Of a stretch of 32,680 bases of DNA, positions 10,592 through 22,400 are shown piece by piece. How positions within the stretch are numbered: the first letter of the stretch is position 1; each line of letters starts with the position of its first letter. A program made the position numbers and the translations under genes. Origin of the DNA: Chrysomallon squamiferum (lineage: Eukaryota > Mollusca > Gastropoda > Neomphalida > Peltospiridae); assembly GCA_012295275.1 (NCBI GenBank), contig CM022673.1, positions 24,242,081 through 24,274,760 of the forward strand. Direction: 5' to 3'. Below the pieces are notes generated by a model. The model worked only from the letters and a program-made list of their open reading frames with translations. It did not search any database and had not been told where the DNA came from.

Positions 10592-12229
10592 GTTTTGAAA
10601 AAATTCAATTTTGGTGATAATTTTATAAAGTGGATTAAAATACTATATAATAATATAAAAAGTTGTGTAAAAATTAATGGACATTTAACACCTTTTTTCA
10701 ATATTACAAGAGGGGTTAGACAAGGATGTCCAATATCAATGATGCTTTATGTTAGTGTAGCTGAACCCTTAAATAATTTAATTAAAAAAAGACATAGCAT
10801 GAATGGAATTAGAATAACAAATGAACTTAATTCTTTATTATTTCAGCATGCAGATGATACTACAGTAACTGTCTGTGATGCTCAGTCAGTAGAAAATGTT
10901 TTTAATACAATAAATATGTATTGTAGTGCTACAGGGGCAAAAGTCAATGTAGATAAGTCAGAAGTACTTTATCTTGGTAAAACCATGATTGAAAACTTAT
11001 CCTTTAACATTCCAATATCAATAAATAAAAACTATGTTAAAATTCTAGGTATATATTTAGGACCAAATAAACTATTATGTGAAACTTTGAACTGGAAAAA
11101 TAAATTAACTAAAATGTCTATTCTAATTAACTTATGGAGTCAAAGGAAACTTACTTTGCACGGAAAAGCTGAAGTATGGAATACTTTATTAACATCAAGA
11201 CTGTGGTATATCATTAGCACAATAAATGTACCAAATTGGGTAGAAAATGAAATTCATAAATTATTTTGTAAATTTATGTGGGAAGGGAAAACATCTTTAA
11301 TAAAATATTCAACAATAATTGGAAATAAAATGTCGGGTGGACTAAATATTCAAGATATTTCATTAAAGAAAATGGCTTTTCGAATAAAAATGTTAAAGAA
11401 ATATTTTGATAATAATTTAAAAAATGTGTGGAAATATACAATGTCAATATTTCTTGAAAAATATATGAATATGAATCTAAATTATGACATTTTTAAAATA
11501 GTATACAGTAAAGAAGCTTTAAAAGTTATCAATCCCTTTTATGCTGAAATGTTATCAGCTTGGGACTATGTTAATAATGGAGAACGTAATTTCCCACTTG
11601 ATACAGATGAAATATTGTCTCAGCCACTTTTTCAAAATCCATTCATTAAATATAAAAACAAATTATTATTATTTAGTTCTTTTATAAAAAGTGGAATAGT
11701 CAAAGTGGCTGATATTGCTTATGAAGTAATACCAGGTTTTCTTCCTTTTACAGCTATTGTAGAAATTATTCATGAAAAATCTCCAGAATTATCCAAAAAC
11801 CAAATTTATATAGCTTACAATGTTATTAAGAAATCACTTCCAGATGAATGGAAAAGTTCTATTAACAGAAATGCTAAAAAATTTACTTCTAATAAAGATT
11901 TATTTTTGTTTCAGAATAATGAAATGATAAATGTCAATAAATTTACAGCTAAAATAATTTATTCTATTTTAATTTTAAAAAACTTTAAAGCACCAATGTG
12001 TGAAGAAAAATGGAATGAGCTTGGTTTTAATATATTCTGGAGACCAGTTTGGAAATGGATACACTATAGTGATAAATTTACTGAATTTATAGACTTAGAT
12101 TTTAGAATAGTTCATCATATAATATATACATATAACAAATTATATAAATATGGCAAAATCTCATCTAGTGTATGTCCAGTGTGTTTGAAGGATGATGAAG
12201 ATTTGTGCCATTTATTTTTGTATTGTTAA
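10592..12229 (+). pseudogene. LINE ORF2 fragment: C-terminal half of reverse transcriptase and zinc-knuckle-like motif
   Basis: Same frame as the previous segment after one stop. RT motif B is RGVRQGCPISMMLY, and motif C is QHADDTTV, with His where Tyr or Phe is usual before ADD. The thumb-like region KLTLHGKAEVWNTLL and the GGLNIQDISLKKMAF block are typical of L1/Tx1 elements. The segment ends with CPVCLKDDEDLCHLFLYC, a CCHC-type arrangement common at the C-terminus of these proteins. TAA at 12227-12229 stops the frame, although coding similarity appears to continue. Confidence 0.9.
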
Positions 12230-12622
12230 GAATTGAAGGAATTAATATCAATCTTTCATAAAATATGTATTTAAATATTTAAGAAAACAGGGTTTTCTCT
12301 AGAACAATTAAAAAGATTATTAATATTTGGATGTTATCTCAAAATTGAAAATAGTACAATAGAATTTATTAATATTATTCTTTCAATTTATAGAATAACA
12401 GTGTTCAAAAGGCGTGTAATAGCTCAAATGAAAGGAACAAATATCAATATAATACATTTTTTTAGAAATTATATGTATCAGTGCTTTAAAATCATTCTAA
12501 ATCAATATCGTATTCAAAACAAACTTTCAATTTTTATTAACAAGTATGTTAAGAACAATATTTTCCTAGAACTAAAAGATGACATACTTATTTTCAAATA
12601 TCCTTTGGAAAACTACAAATAA
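12230..12622 (+). pseudogene. LINE ORF2 C-terminal tail after nonsense mutations
   Basis: The frame of the RT segment continues after the stop at 12227, is cut again by TAA at 12272-12274, and then stays open to TAA at 12620-12622. The sequence is Lys/Ile-rich and ends PLENYK. It fits a C-terminal extension beyond the CCHC-like motif. It is followed by about 220 bp of 3' UTR with a GTGTGAGTG-rich stretch (12715-12750) and the A-rich tail. Confidence 0.7.
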
Positions 12623-12843
12623 TCAATATAGATAAATCATGGAAATGGATAAAAGAATTAATACTATAAAATACTGTAAATATATATGAATATTCCGAAT
12701 AAATAAGTATGCATGCATGTGAGTGTGAATGAGTGTGACTGAGTGTGTGAGAGGAAATAGTTTTTGTTATTGTTATTTACAGCTGTAATGTTATTTTAAT
12801 TGTGTACAACTGGTGATTATACTAATAAAGATAAAAAAAAAAA

Positions 12844-12895
12844 AGGATTTCGCGCTCTCACCGGGACGGCCGGGGTTCGATTCCCCGTTTGGGAA
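12844..12895 (+). pseudogene. 3' part of tRNA-Glu split by a LINE, with duplicated AGG
   Basis: After the A-rich tail, AGG (12844-12846) repeats the last three bases of the left tRNA fragment, although the A may belong to the tail. Bases 12847-12895 are nucleotides 24-72 of tRNA-Glu: anticodon arm with CTC, T arm and acceptor TTTGGGA plus A. One extra change (CCGGGA for CCGCGA) breaks a pair in the anticodon stem. Homology to other units continues for about 60 bp. Confidence 0.92.
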
Positions 12896-12959
12896 AACAT
12901 TTATTTTGGTGTTTCCTTCTTTCATTCGATACTTTTGAATTGAAATGAGGTATTAAGTA

Positions 12960-13229
12960 TTTAGGTTTCTATTCTATTACATGAAGTTACTGGGATTTCT
13001 TATTAAAGGTAATTACATACTGTAATGTAAATGGATAGGAAAAATTCTTTTTCTCATAAAATTACATATGCTGTTGCTTAACTACTCTACATTGACCAAA
13101 TTAATGATGTTTTTTTGTTTTTGTTTTTTAAATTTCTACAAACCAAAATGATGCTAGACATATAGACAAGGACAGACACTCACACATAATGACAAATAAA
13201 ATACAAATGGAGACGTATTCTGTCATTAT
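12960..13229. other. AT-rich spacer between the tRNA array and the RING gene
   Basis: I see no gene, RNA or clear repeat. It ends at the probable poly(A) region of the minus-strand RING gene. Confidence 0.5.
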
Positions 13230-13235
13230 TTTATT
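13230..13235 (-). promoter_or_regulatory. Candidate poly(A) signal of the RING gene
   Basis: AATAAA on the minus strand, about 75 nt after the stop codon at 13309-13311. Such hexamers are frequent in AT-rich DNA, so support is modest. Confidence 0.4.
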
Positions 13236-13308
13236 ACAGTTATTTTTTTTACACTTTTCAGGTTTTGTACATTACTGTCATATCATTTTTTTAATTATTA
13301 TTATTCAA

Positions 13309-13413
13309 CTATTTAGTACTTTTGGTAAGACGAGGAAATTCATCTGGAAGCAAAGCAATTCTTCTGCATGTTGGACAAGTTCTTTCATGGCCCACCAACC
13401 ACGTTTTTATGCA
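13309..13413 (-). CDS. RING gene exon 15: second half of RING-H2 and C-terminus
   Basis: Acceptor TTTTTTATAG|TGC just after an (ATT)n tract. Begins CIKTW and supplies zinc ligands C2053, C2065 and C2068 (TCPTC). The tail ALLPDEFPRLTKSTK ends at TAG. The complete pattern is C-x2-C-x13-C-x-H-x2-H-x2-C-x11-C-x2-C, a canonical RING-H2. Confidence 0.95.
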   Translation of the reverse strand, partial: CIKTWLVGHERTCPTCRRIALLPDEFPRLTKSTK

Positions 13414-13423
13414 CTATAAAAAA

Positions 13424-13468
<45 letters not shown>

Positions 13469-16400
13469 TAAGCATAATAAAACAATGATGAAATGAGAGA
13501 AGCTCAAAATTTTACTGTTTGTTATCAGGACATCCATTCTTACCAAAAAGATGATAAAACCAATTAAAGTAATAGATAAATCTATCTTAAATGATTTTTT
13601 AGGCTTTTGAAGATAAATTTAACCTTTTTTGACAATATCCATTAGTTTAGGATTTTTTAAAAACATATTTTTCTCTTTAAATTATTAAATTTAAATTTTT
13701 TAGATTTTTTTTAGAACAGTTATGAAAATTAAGATTGCTATATAATTTTTAAAACGAAGCTGTACAGGGGACATACTGGTAAGTGAAACTTGTGTGAACA
13801 GTCCAGCGTTGTTACTTCACTGGTCAACAGATCATCACAGCAGATGGGACAAATGTCTTTTTCCTCATCTTCTCTCTGTTTCACAGTCTGAAAAACATCT
13901 CATCATGTTTCCAAACAAAACAAACAAAAACAAAACAAACATTTAAAACTGAAAACATCATTTTAAACTTTTAAAATTATTTCTCTTTGTTGCAGGCAGT
14001 GCGTAAACTGTAACTTGACATTTAATTTGTGATGACTGTTTTTTACTGAGAAAACAGAATACTTTATTTGCTGATACTCACTGATGACTGTTTTGCTGAT
14101 TTACTGCTGAATCTGTTTCCTGGGTAAGCCTGCTGTTTGTTTGTGATGAATTTTGCTGTCATCTCAACTAGCTTGCTGATTGAGAGACCAGACAGAGCAC
14201 CCCGTTCATTGTGTATCTTCAGAATAATATCAACTACATCAGACCTAAAACATAAACACAAACACTGGAAAGTATAGAAAACAAAATTCAATCTTGTACA
14301 TCTGTATATTAAAAGCAAAATATATGAAGAACCTTCACAGAGATAATAAAATTTCTCAAGACAATTATTTCAGATAATCCAGATACTGACAACAAAGATT
14401 TGTTTCAAACTTCAGTAATGGTTAAACAACCCTAAATCTCACGAACATCAATTTCCCCCAAGTATGAAGGAATTAGTGGTTCCCAATACTATAAGTTATA
14501 GAATTAGGGTGAAACTTTCATACTTGAATAAACACACATTTTTTAAAACTCATTTTCCTCAATATTTTCACTTCAGTGTACTATCTGTCCTCAGGGTTTT
14601 GACAACTGGAACTAAGAATTAGAAAATAAAGTCATAAGCTGCAGAAGAATGAGGGGAGATTATCCAGGCCTCAGTAACTTTCCTCTGTTAAATTACCAAT
14701 TTTCCTAATGTTAAATGATAAATAGATGTGAATGCATATTCAGTAGAATATACTTTTAGTACAATTGTGTGTGCAGGGTGAAAATACTTATGATAATAAG
14801 AAACAAACTATTATTCAGTGATTGCTGGTTGCACAAATAAAACATATAGCCCTCATATATATTTGTATGTATTTATCAATGTATCAATAAGGACTGTGTA
14901 ACATATGAATGTTGAGTAGATGTAATCTCACAATAAGCATACCAGAGCTTTGCAGTTATACAGAAAATCTGGGTTTCAGATGTTACAAGGTAAAAGACAT
15001 AATGAGAGTTTTCAGTGAGATTTGCCATTTTAAAACTACTTTGCTTCTTTTAAGTTCCCTAAAAATAAACATGTTACATGAATGTTTTTTTACCACCCAC
15101 TGGAACTATGACTATCAAGTAACTTATCAAGTAACTTATCATACAATACACATGGCATTTCCTTCTGATTTAAAACTACCATGATCTTGTTTCCTCTAAG
15201 TCTTTGTGTTTATGAACTTAATGATAAGTCATCACTAAAGTGATCCCTTTTGTGTGGTGTACCCTCTCTGGATCTGAAAGATTATGTCCAACTGTACTGG
15301 AGTAGATATTCTTAACATGCTGAAGCCCAAGGAGTTTGGAAATTTATATCATTCTGGTGCTGTTGAAGGCTGAAATTTATCTTGACTTGGCTTCTATTTC
15401 CTTTTCTCTGGGAGAGTCCTCAGCTTTCGGAGACTTGTTCAAAGGAGAGTTTTGGGGATTTTTTCCTTCTGTGATGGTGGCATAGGTTTCTGTTTCTTAC
15501 TCTCCAAAGCAAACCCCTCTTGCAAAAGTCTGCTTTCAGTAGTAGCAGCAAAAGATTCAATTATCATTTTAAGAACATCAGTGTACAAAAATTCAGTCCA
15601 TGGGTCACTGTTTATACTGTCAATCTATCTAATTTTTGAATTTGCCAGTCATTACTCATTTTCTCAATATAGATATGCTTCATTTAATCATTTAGTGTTT
15701 TATTTTATCTGTATTACATCACAGCACATTCAATGAAAAGTGGAAAATGTTTAATATATTTCTACTATTGAATATTTTGAATGATGACTGCTGTTACAAT
15801 GTACTTTTGCAAGCATCGGTTTACTGATTATTACCCACTTCTGTTTTTACCTGTCAAGCTGTGGAAACTTTGTCTGCAAGAACATGACAAGTTTTTCATA
15901 GTTAGTTTTCTGCATGTATGGTTTGGCTGCTTGTGAAGACTTGTCACATTCTAACCAGGGCTTGTGCTTCTTCTTCTTACAAACCTAAAAATAAATCACA
16001 GTCATTTATAAATCTGTGTTGTTTGTGCAGAAAGATAAGATTTGACATATCTAATATCAATTAAAAAAATATTTAACGTGACACTCTTTTCTGTCACATG
16101 TGTAATTTTCTCTTCATTTAACAACATATACAAATCAAAATACAAGCTTTAAATAAAACTTTTAATTGGAATCATACAGTAAATTAAACTTTTCATCTGT
16201 AGTAATTTATTATTATTTTTTATTACTGTTGTTATTATTTTAAATTTTTTAATGTGGCACTATTTCCTTTTTTTTTATTAAACAATATAAAACCCTATCT
16301 TTAGTAAATTAACCCAGTTGACTATTAATATAAGAATAGAAGGTTTAAAAATAACTTCATTTTTTTAAATTATAATTTTTCTCTTTGTGTTTTTTTGGAA

Positions 16401-19400
16401 TTATGATAAATTAAAAAACCGTCTGCCAGTTTTCTTCTCCTAATTCATCATCCTCTGAAACTACACCTTCAGCACCTTCCATTTCTGCCACTAAAATTGT
16501 AAAAAAAAATGACATTTATATATATATATATATATATATATATGATTTAAAAGTATTTAAAAAATTATAATACAGTGGTGAAATCATTTTTCTTTTTACA
16601 ATTTTATTTTTTTATTGAAAATTAGTTTTTTTCTAGCTTATATATATATACACACAAATAACAGAATATTTCAGTTAATGACATTTAAACCTGTATTAAG
16701 TTCTGAAGCTAGAAAACAGTAATTTTCAATAAAAAATAATAAAAAAAAAAATTTAAAAATGTTATAAAAAAATAAAATATAAATACAGTAATAAAATAAA
16801 TAAAGAAAACAGAAAAATATACAAGAACCTGTTGTACTCTCAAGCTGATTTGTTCCTAATTTCTTCTGTTTATCATTGTATTTATTATTGCCTTCCAAAA
16901 TTTTAGACAGAAACTCTTTGTTCATTTTTCCACAAAAACCTTTTTTTTCTTTGACATTATCTTTATCTGAATATGTGATTATGCTGCTAGAAGGAAGATT
17001 TAAAGAGTCACTGGCAGATTTTTTTGAAAACAATGGTAGAGGTTTCAATGGTTTTGGTTGGGATTTGCATAGCTCCACTGGTTGTTTTGGGTCATAGTTA
17101 CATTTATACTCCATTGGGTACTGTTCACACTGTGAGTTCCAGTCTTCACAAGATGCTCTCTTCACTGATCCAGTATTCCCAGAGTCTCCTTCCTTTGAAT
17201 TGGAGGTCTTACCTTTAGAGCTGGCTTTAGTCAACTTGGTTAATTTACTAATGAATCTAGTGGCTGTTGATGTGGTATTTTTTGAAACTGCTGCCTCGCC
17301 GGTGTTCACTACAGCAGAGAAAGTTGGCTTGGTTGAAGGTTTTGTTGTTTTCTGTCCTGCAGACTTTCTGTTGTGAAGAACATAGGGCTGGAGAGATTCT
17401 GGAAGATCAGGTTCTGTGACAGGCCCTGTGTTTTTGCTTGTGACATGAGTGGAGGTTGGAGGAACAGTTTGAACACTGTCAAACCATTGTGGTGTTAAGT
17501 CTGGAGCTTTAATGGTATGTTTTGCATCAGATTTATTCAGTGGTTCAGCTGAACTGAAACTTAATACTTTAGGTGAATGACCTGACACATCTGTTTCTTC
17601 TATCACAGCAGATGGTGTGAGATTCTGCTGCATTTGTTTACAATCTTTTCTTTCAGAGGCACTTAGTGGTGATGGTGAAACCAGATTTTCATTTGCATTT
17701 ATTTCTGGCTTTTTTGCTTCGCATGCTTTTACATCAGTCATTACTATGCTATTATGTTCATTTTTATTTCCGTTATCAGTACCCGAATGACCAGCTGTTT
17801 GATCAACTTGACTGGCTTTTGTGCTTTCTGCATCTAATGTTTTACAAGATGTTTCACCAGTATTATCTAATTCTGTAGGATTCACACATGACTGACCATT
17901 CTGGATGTAAGACTGCAGCACCATTGTCTGCTGTAAGCACACTGCCTGCAACAACTGAGGATTACCAGCCATCTGAGGATAGGCACTGGTTAACTGAGCC
18001 ATCACAGCTTGGAACAATGCAGGATCAAATGCTCTGTTTTGCAAAGCTGCCAACATATGTGGAGATGTTTGGCCAAAGCCAGCAGCATTTGGATTTACAC
18101 CTGTTCTTTGAGACCACGTGCAAGGACTTCTCACTTGAGGATGTGATAAAGATGCAGACACGAAAGTGCTGTAAGCCGGTGCTGGGCTGGTTGGTGTGTT
18201 GTGTTCTAAATTGACAGATGGGTAACACATCTCACTAGTTGTTAACAGATTGTTTACATGAGGCAAAGAGGTGAATGCTGTGGAAGGTGCAGGTGAAACT
18301 CCCACAGGAGTGCAAGACAGTTTAGAAGACACAGAAGTTGTAACACCTGTCAAATGTAGTTTATTAGCTGCTGATTTTGGGATACCAGACTGACAGCTTT
18401 CTGCATCTGGAGTCATGGGAACATCTCCAGACGGTGAAGATTCCACATATTTTGCACTGTTTCCTGTGTTATCATTTCTGTCATTGTTAACTTCATTAAC
18501 AGGCTGACATTTAGACAATGCCTCACAAATAGTGTTATTTCTGTCTGATTTATTAACCGATGAACTTAGTTCATTCACATCAGACCTGTGGTGTTTGTCT
18601 TTCCTCAATTCTTTGTATTCAAAAGTCTCAAGCACTTTTAAGTCATTTTTAACAAGATCTGCTGGTTTTGTTTTCAATGTGCTGGATGGAGATTCTTCTT
18701 CACTTTTGAGGAGGACATTCTGGGCTTGTTTTACCAACAGAACTAAATCAATATCATCACAAGTGGTTGAGTTGTACTTCTATAAAAAAAAAAAATAAGA
18801 AGATTTTGAAAGTTTGGTTTTTGTTCTAAGTCCCAAAACATTCATTTATTTAGAAAATATTAACTTTCTCATAGCATTGATATATAAATATTAAGTATTT
18901 AATGCAATTATCATTTTCTCTCCCAAATAAAATGATATTTAGTGTATTTTTAGAGGAAGACTGTTATCTCTGTTAACAAATGAAATATGTTATTTCATAT
19001 CTGTATATGTATTATATAGATAGATAGATAGATAGATAGACAGATAGATAGCTAGATCATTTAAGACATTTTGACTGCATTACAAATTACCAGGTTATTC
19101 AAGTCTGGTTGGGTTTCACATCTGTCATTAGTCAAGCTTTCAATCTGGCTTCCATGTTGGATAGCAGACATACATTCATTAATATCTGGTGTAATAATTT
19201 CTACTCTGTGACGACTAGCAACTTCTGTCAATACTTTTTCTTCTTCATTTTTGTCTTCAAAATTAATCTTGTCCTTCCAATTATTTGCTTTAGCTGTGTA
19301 TTTTTCATTAAATGTTTCCGATCCACTGACATCACCCTGATTTCTGCCCAACTCAGATGTTGATGTAGTAATTCTAGCAAAACGTTTGGTTGAAAAAAAC

Positions 19401-22400
19401 GATATGGGATCACGAGACAAGTTCTTTTCAGAAGGAGGATGTCTCTGTTGTGTTGGCTGAATGTTACGTGACTCTGCTGAAGTCTGAGCAGAACACTGAG
19501 CATTGTCTGCATGCTGATTGACGTTGTTATTATCGTCAGAGAACAAGGAGTCTTCACTTTTCCACCTCAAACTGCATTTCTCTAGAGATCTGTTCCACTC
19601 AGCAAACAGAAAGCTGCTGCTTCCATCTTCTGTGATAGAAGTATAAAAGTTTTCACTTTCAATGATTTTCTCTTCCATCAGATCATTTTCACGTTTTTCA
19701 CTTTCATTCATTTTCTTTTCACTCTGTCCTGCACCAGATGTTTCATTTTCATTCTCTTTCACATTGAATTGCTCAGCATTTAATGTTACAGGCTCTGCAT
19801 TAAATGTTACAGGCTCTGAATTTAATGTTATAGGCTCTGCATTAAATGTTACAGGCTTTGTTCTTTCGACCTGATCTGAACTGAGTGTTTCCTGTTCAGG
19901 AGTATAGCTGTGACTGTTTTGATCAGCGGGCTCACAGTGATGTGATGTAATGTTCAGTGTCGCAGTGCACTGGTTTATGTCTTCTTCAGCTCCCAAACAC
20001 ACATTCTCTTCAGATGTTTTCCTACTTGAACTGCAAGTCACATATTCTTGATCAGAACTGTAATCCACATAGCCAGAGTTTTCGTCTGAAACATCGACTT
20101 TCTTTTGAGATTTTACAGCAGGACATGTCAGTGAAGTGTTGTTAGTATTATGTTCTTTGTTTCTGTCTTGATTGGAGTTTCCCTCTGATTCAGTCATTTT
20201 CAAAAACATTTTATGTAATGTGGTTGATCTTGACTTTGGCTTGTTAGATGCAATCTCCAGCTGTCAGGAAACAAATAGAGAAAGAAAAAGGAAAGAAGGT
20301 AAGCAAGCAAATATAACAGTATATGTTTATACATTTTAGTGTCTCTTAAGTGTCTTTTCTGAGGAATTTTCCAGTTTGTCAATTTTCAAACAGTTACGAT
20401 AATTTTTTGTCTCCGAAGAAGAATGCCATATCAATATAAATTTGATTTGTCACAATTATCTGCAAAAATCATTTATCAGCATGTTTCAAACTTCATTATT
20501 TTTCTACTGCAATTATTTTCAAAATTATTTTCAATACAAACATATCATTTTCAAATTAAGTGGCAAAAATATAAAAAAAAATAAAATATGATTTTTTGAA
20601 TTTTTCTTTTGACAGCTCCAAGACAATAATGAATAACTGATGTAATCCACTTGTACACAAAGTTTAACTTTACTCTTCAGTATCTTGGGACAGACCTCTA
20701 CCTAGTATCACTGTGTCCACTTTAATAAAAACTGTTCACAAATCAGTGAAAAGCTAACTACAGATGTAACCTAATTTTGTAACAAATAATTATCATTATT
20801 AAATATGGCTTTAAACTGATGTTTAGCAATAACTAACTGCAGAATAGTAGGATAATGCTGAAAGACTACTTCTAAATTATGACAAATTTAAATATTACTT
20901 CTTTGGGCCTGAAAGAAATATGGCCACATATGGATGGTATTTCAATACACGGAGTTGGTAATTCGTCCAAGTGTAAACCGCTTTTCAGAGCCTGCAAGCA
21001 GTACTGCTCTTGATCCTGAAAGAAACAACATTGGAGTAACCACACCCTACAAGCAGCTCGAGAATAGCAAATATATTCACTACTTAACATGATATAACCT
21101 ATTTCTGGTTCAAAAACAGAACTTTATTGTCATTTATTATGTCACTTTTTAAATCGCAAAATAAAATAATGTTTTATTTAAAAGTTTAAGAACAGTGCCA
21201 TGTTTAGAATTAACACATCTCTACTAGTTTAACGTTTTCTTCACAATTTATGCTGACTAAATGCTGAATATTCTCCGTCAACATTTAGAATAATTTTGAA
21301 AAATGCACCCTCTGGATTATCTGATGTTGTTTCTCTTTATTTAGGAATAATTAAGTTTTGCAAAAAAATAACAAGGTAACATACCTTAATTTGTGATATT
21401 TTATCTTTTAGTTCTTGAATTTTTGTGTCTACAAACCATTCAATGTTTTCATCTTTATCCCTGATGAACATCAAAATTAAAACTTGTATAAAATTTTAAT
21501 GGTTTTTAACTTTAATTGTTAAAAAACATAACTCATAAACAAATAAAAAACAACAATCTTAAACTGTCTGCATCTCCAGCCCAGCCAAAATATGGGTAGG
21601 GGGAGAAATTATTAAATAAAATAAAATTAAAATAAAACATTTAAATAAAATATTAATATCCAATGAAATCAAGTTCAATTGATGAAATTATTATTTTTTG
21701 TCTGCCAATTTCAGTTTCAGATAACTGTAAAACAGGTAGGATATTTGGAATTTAGCAGTTTCAGGAATCAAAGAAACAATATAGAAACTCAGTGTATGCT
21801 TACAGAGGAGTGAAGAATTGAGTCCAGCGAAGTTTAGAGTAAGTTAGATCATGCAGCTGCTGTTCTAGTTCCTTGAGACAGAGTTGTGATCTCAGATGAA
21901 CAACTAACATCTAAAAAAAAAAAGTCATAAACTGAAAATGTCCTGCTGCTGTTTAATGTTTAGAAAGTAAGTGAGAATGCAAATAATGATAATCTATTAA
22001 TTTTGTTCTATGGCAATTTGACTACATTACATTATGTCTGGGATTAAGTGCAGTCCCTAGTATTCTCAGTCACAAATATGACTTCAAAGTGAAAAGATTT
22101 TATAGCCATTATAGTTTTTTCATCTGCACTTCTGATGTCAACTTTAAAATGATCTTTTTTTTGTCAGCTCCTGTTTAGAAATTATATTAACACAAATTTT
22201 AATCCACAAACTCTAAGGATAAAAAAAAAAAAAAAAAAATCTATACCTCAGTATCCAGTAATTTCTGACTTTTTTCTTCACAAGAAGAACAAGTTTGGGA
22301 CACAGTATTTTCAATGTCATCATTCTGGATGTCAGCCTGCAATTTAAAAGATGTAATTTGGTTTTGAAAGACATTCTCAACATGTGTAATGCCTAAACAA

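Larger units (their letters stand above)
9000..12844 (+). mobile_element. Non-LTR retrotransposon (LINE, Tx1-like clade), 5'-truncated, inserted in tRNA-Glu
   Basis: About 3.84 kb between two tRNA-Glu fragments. From 5' to 3' it has the C-terminal part of an APE-type endonuclease, a reverse transcriptase with all core motifs, a C-terminal CPVC...H...C motif and an A-rich tail (AATAAAGATAAAAAA). There is no ORF1 and the first part of the endonuclease is missing, which indicates 5' truncation during insertion. RT features such as LYVSVAEPL after RQGCP and the HADDTT box resemble the Tx1 group of the L1 lineage, several families of which are known to insert into RNA genes or microsatellites (for example Dewa in tRNA arrays, Keno in U2, Mutsu in 5S). 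Target duplication is AGG or GG. It has the same orientation as the tRNA and is inactive from stops and a frameshift. Confidence 0.92.

Noticed and set aside
15452-15736. 94-residue plus-strand frame
   Set aside because: It is antisense to the coding-like minus-strand segment, is hydrophobic low-complexity, and no plus-strand exon signals support it.
17888-18214. Plus-strand frames inside ligase exon 10 (also 17666-17878 and 18532-18798)
   Set aside because: They are antisense shadows of a 1951-nt exon with consistent splice sites and phase.
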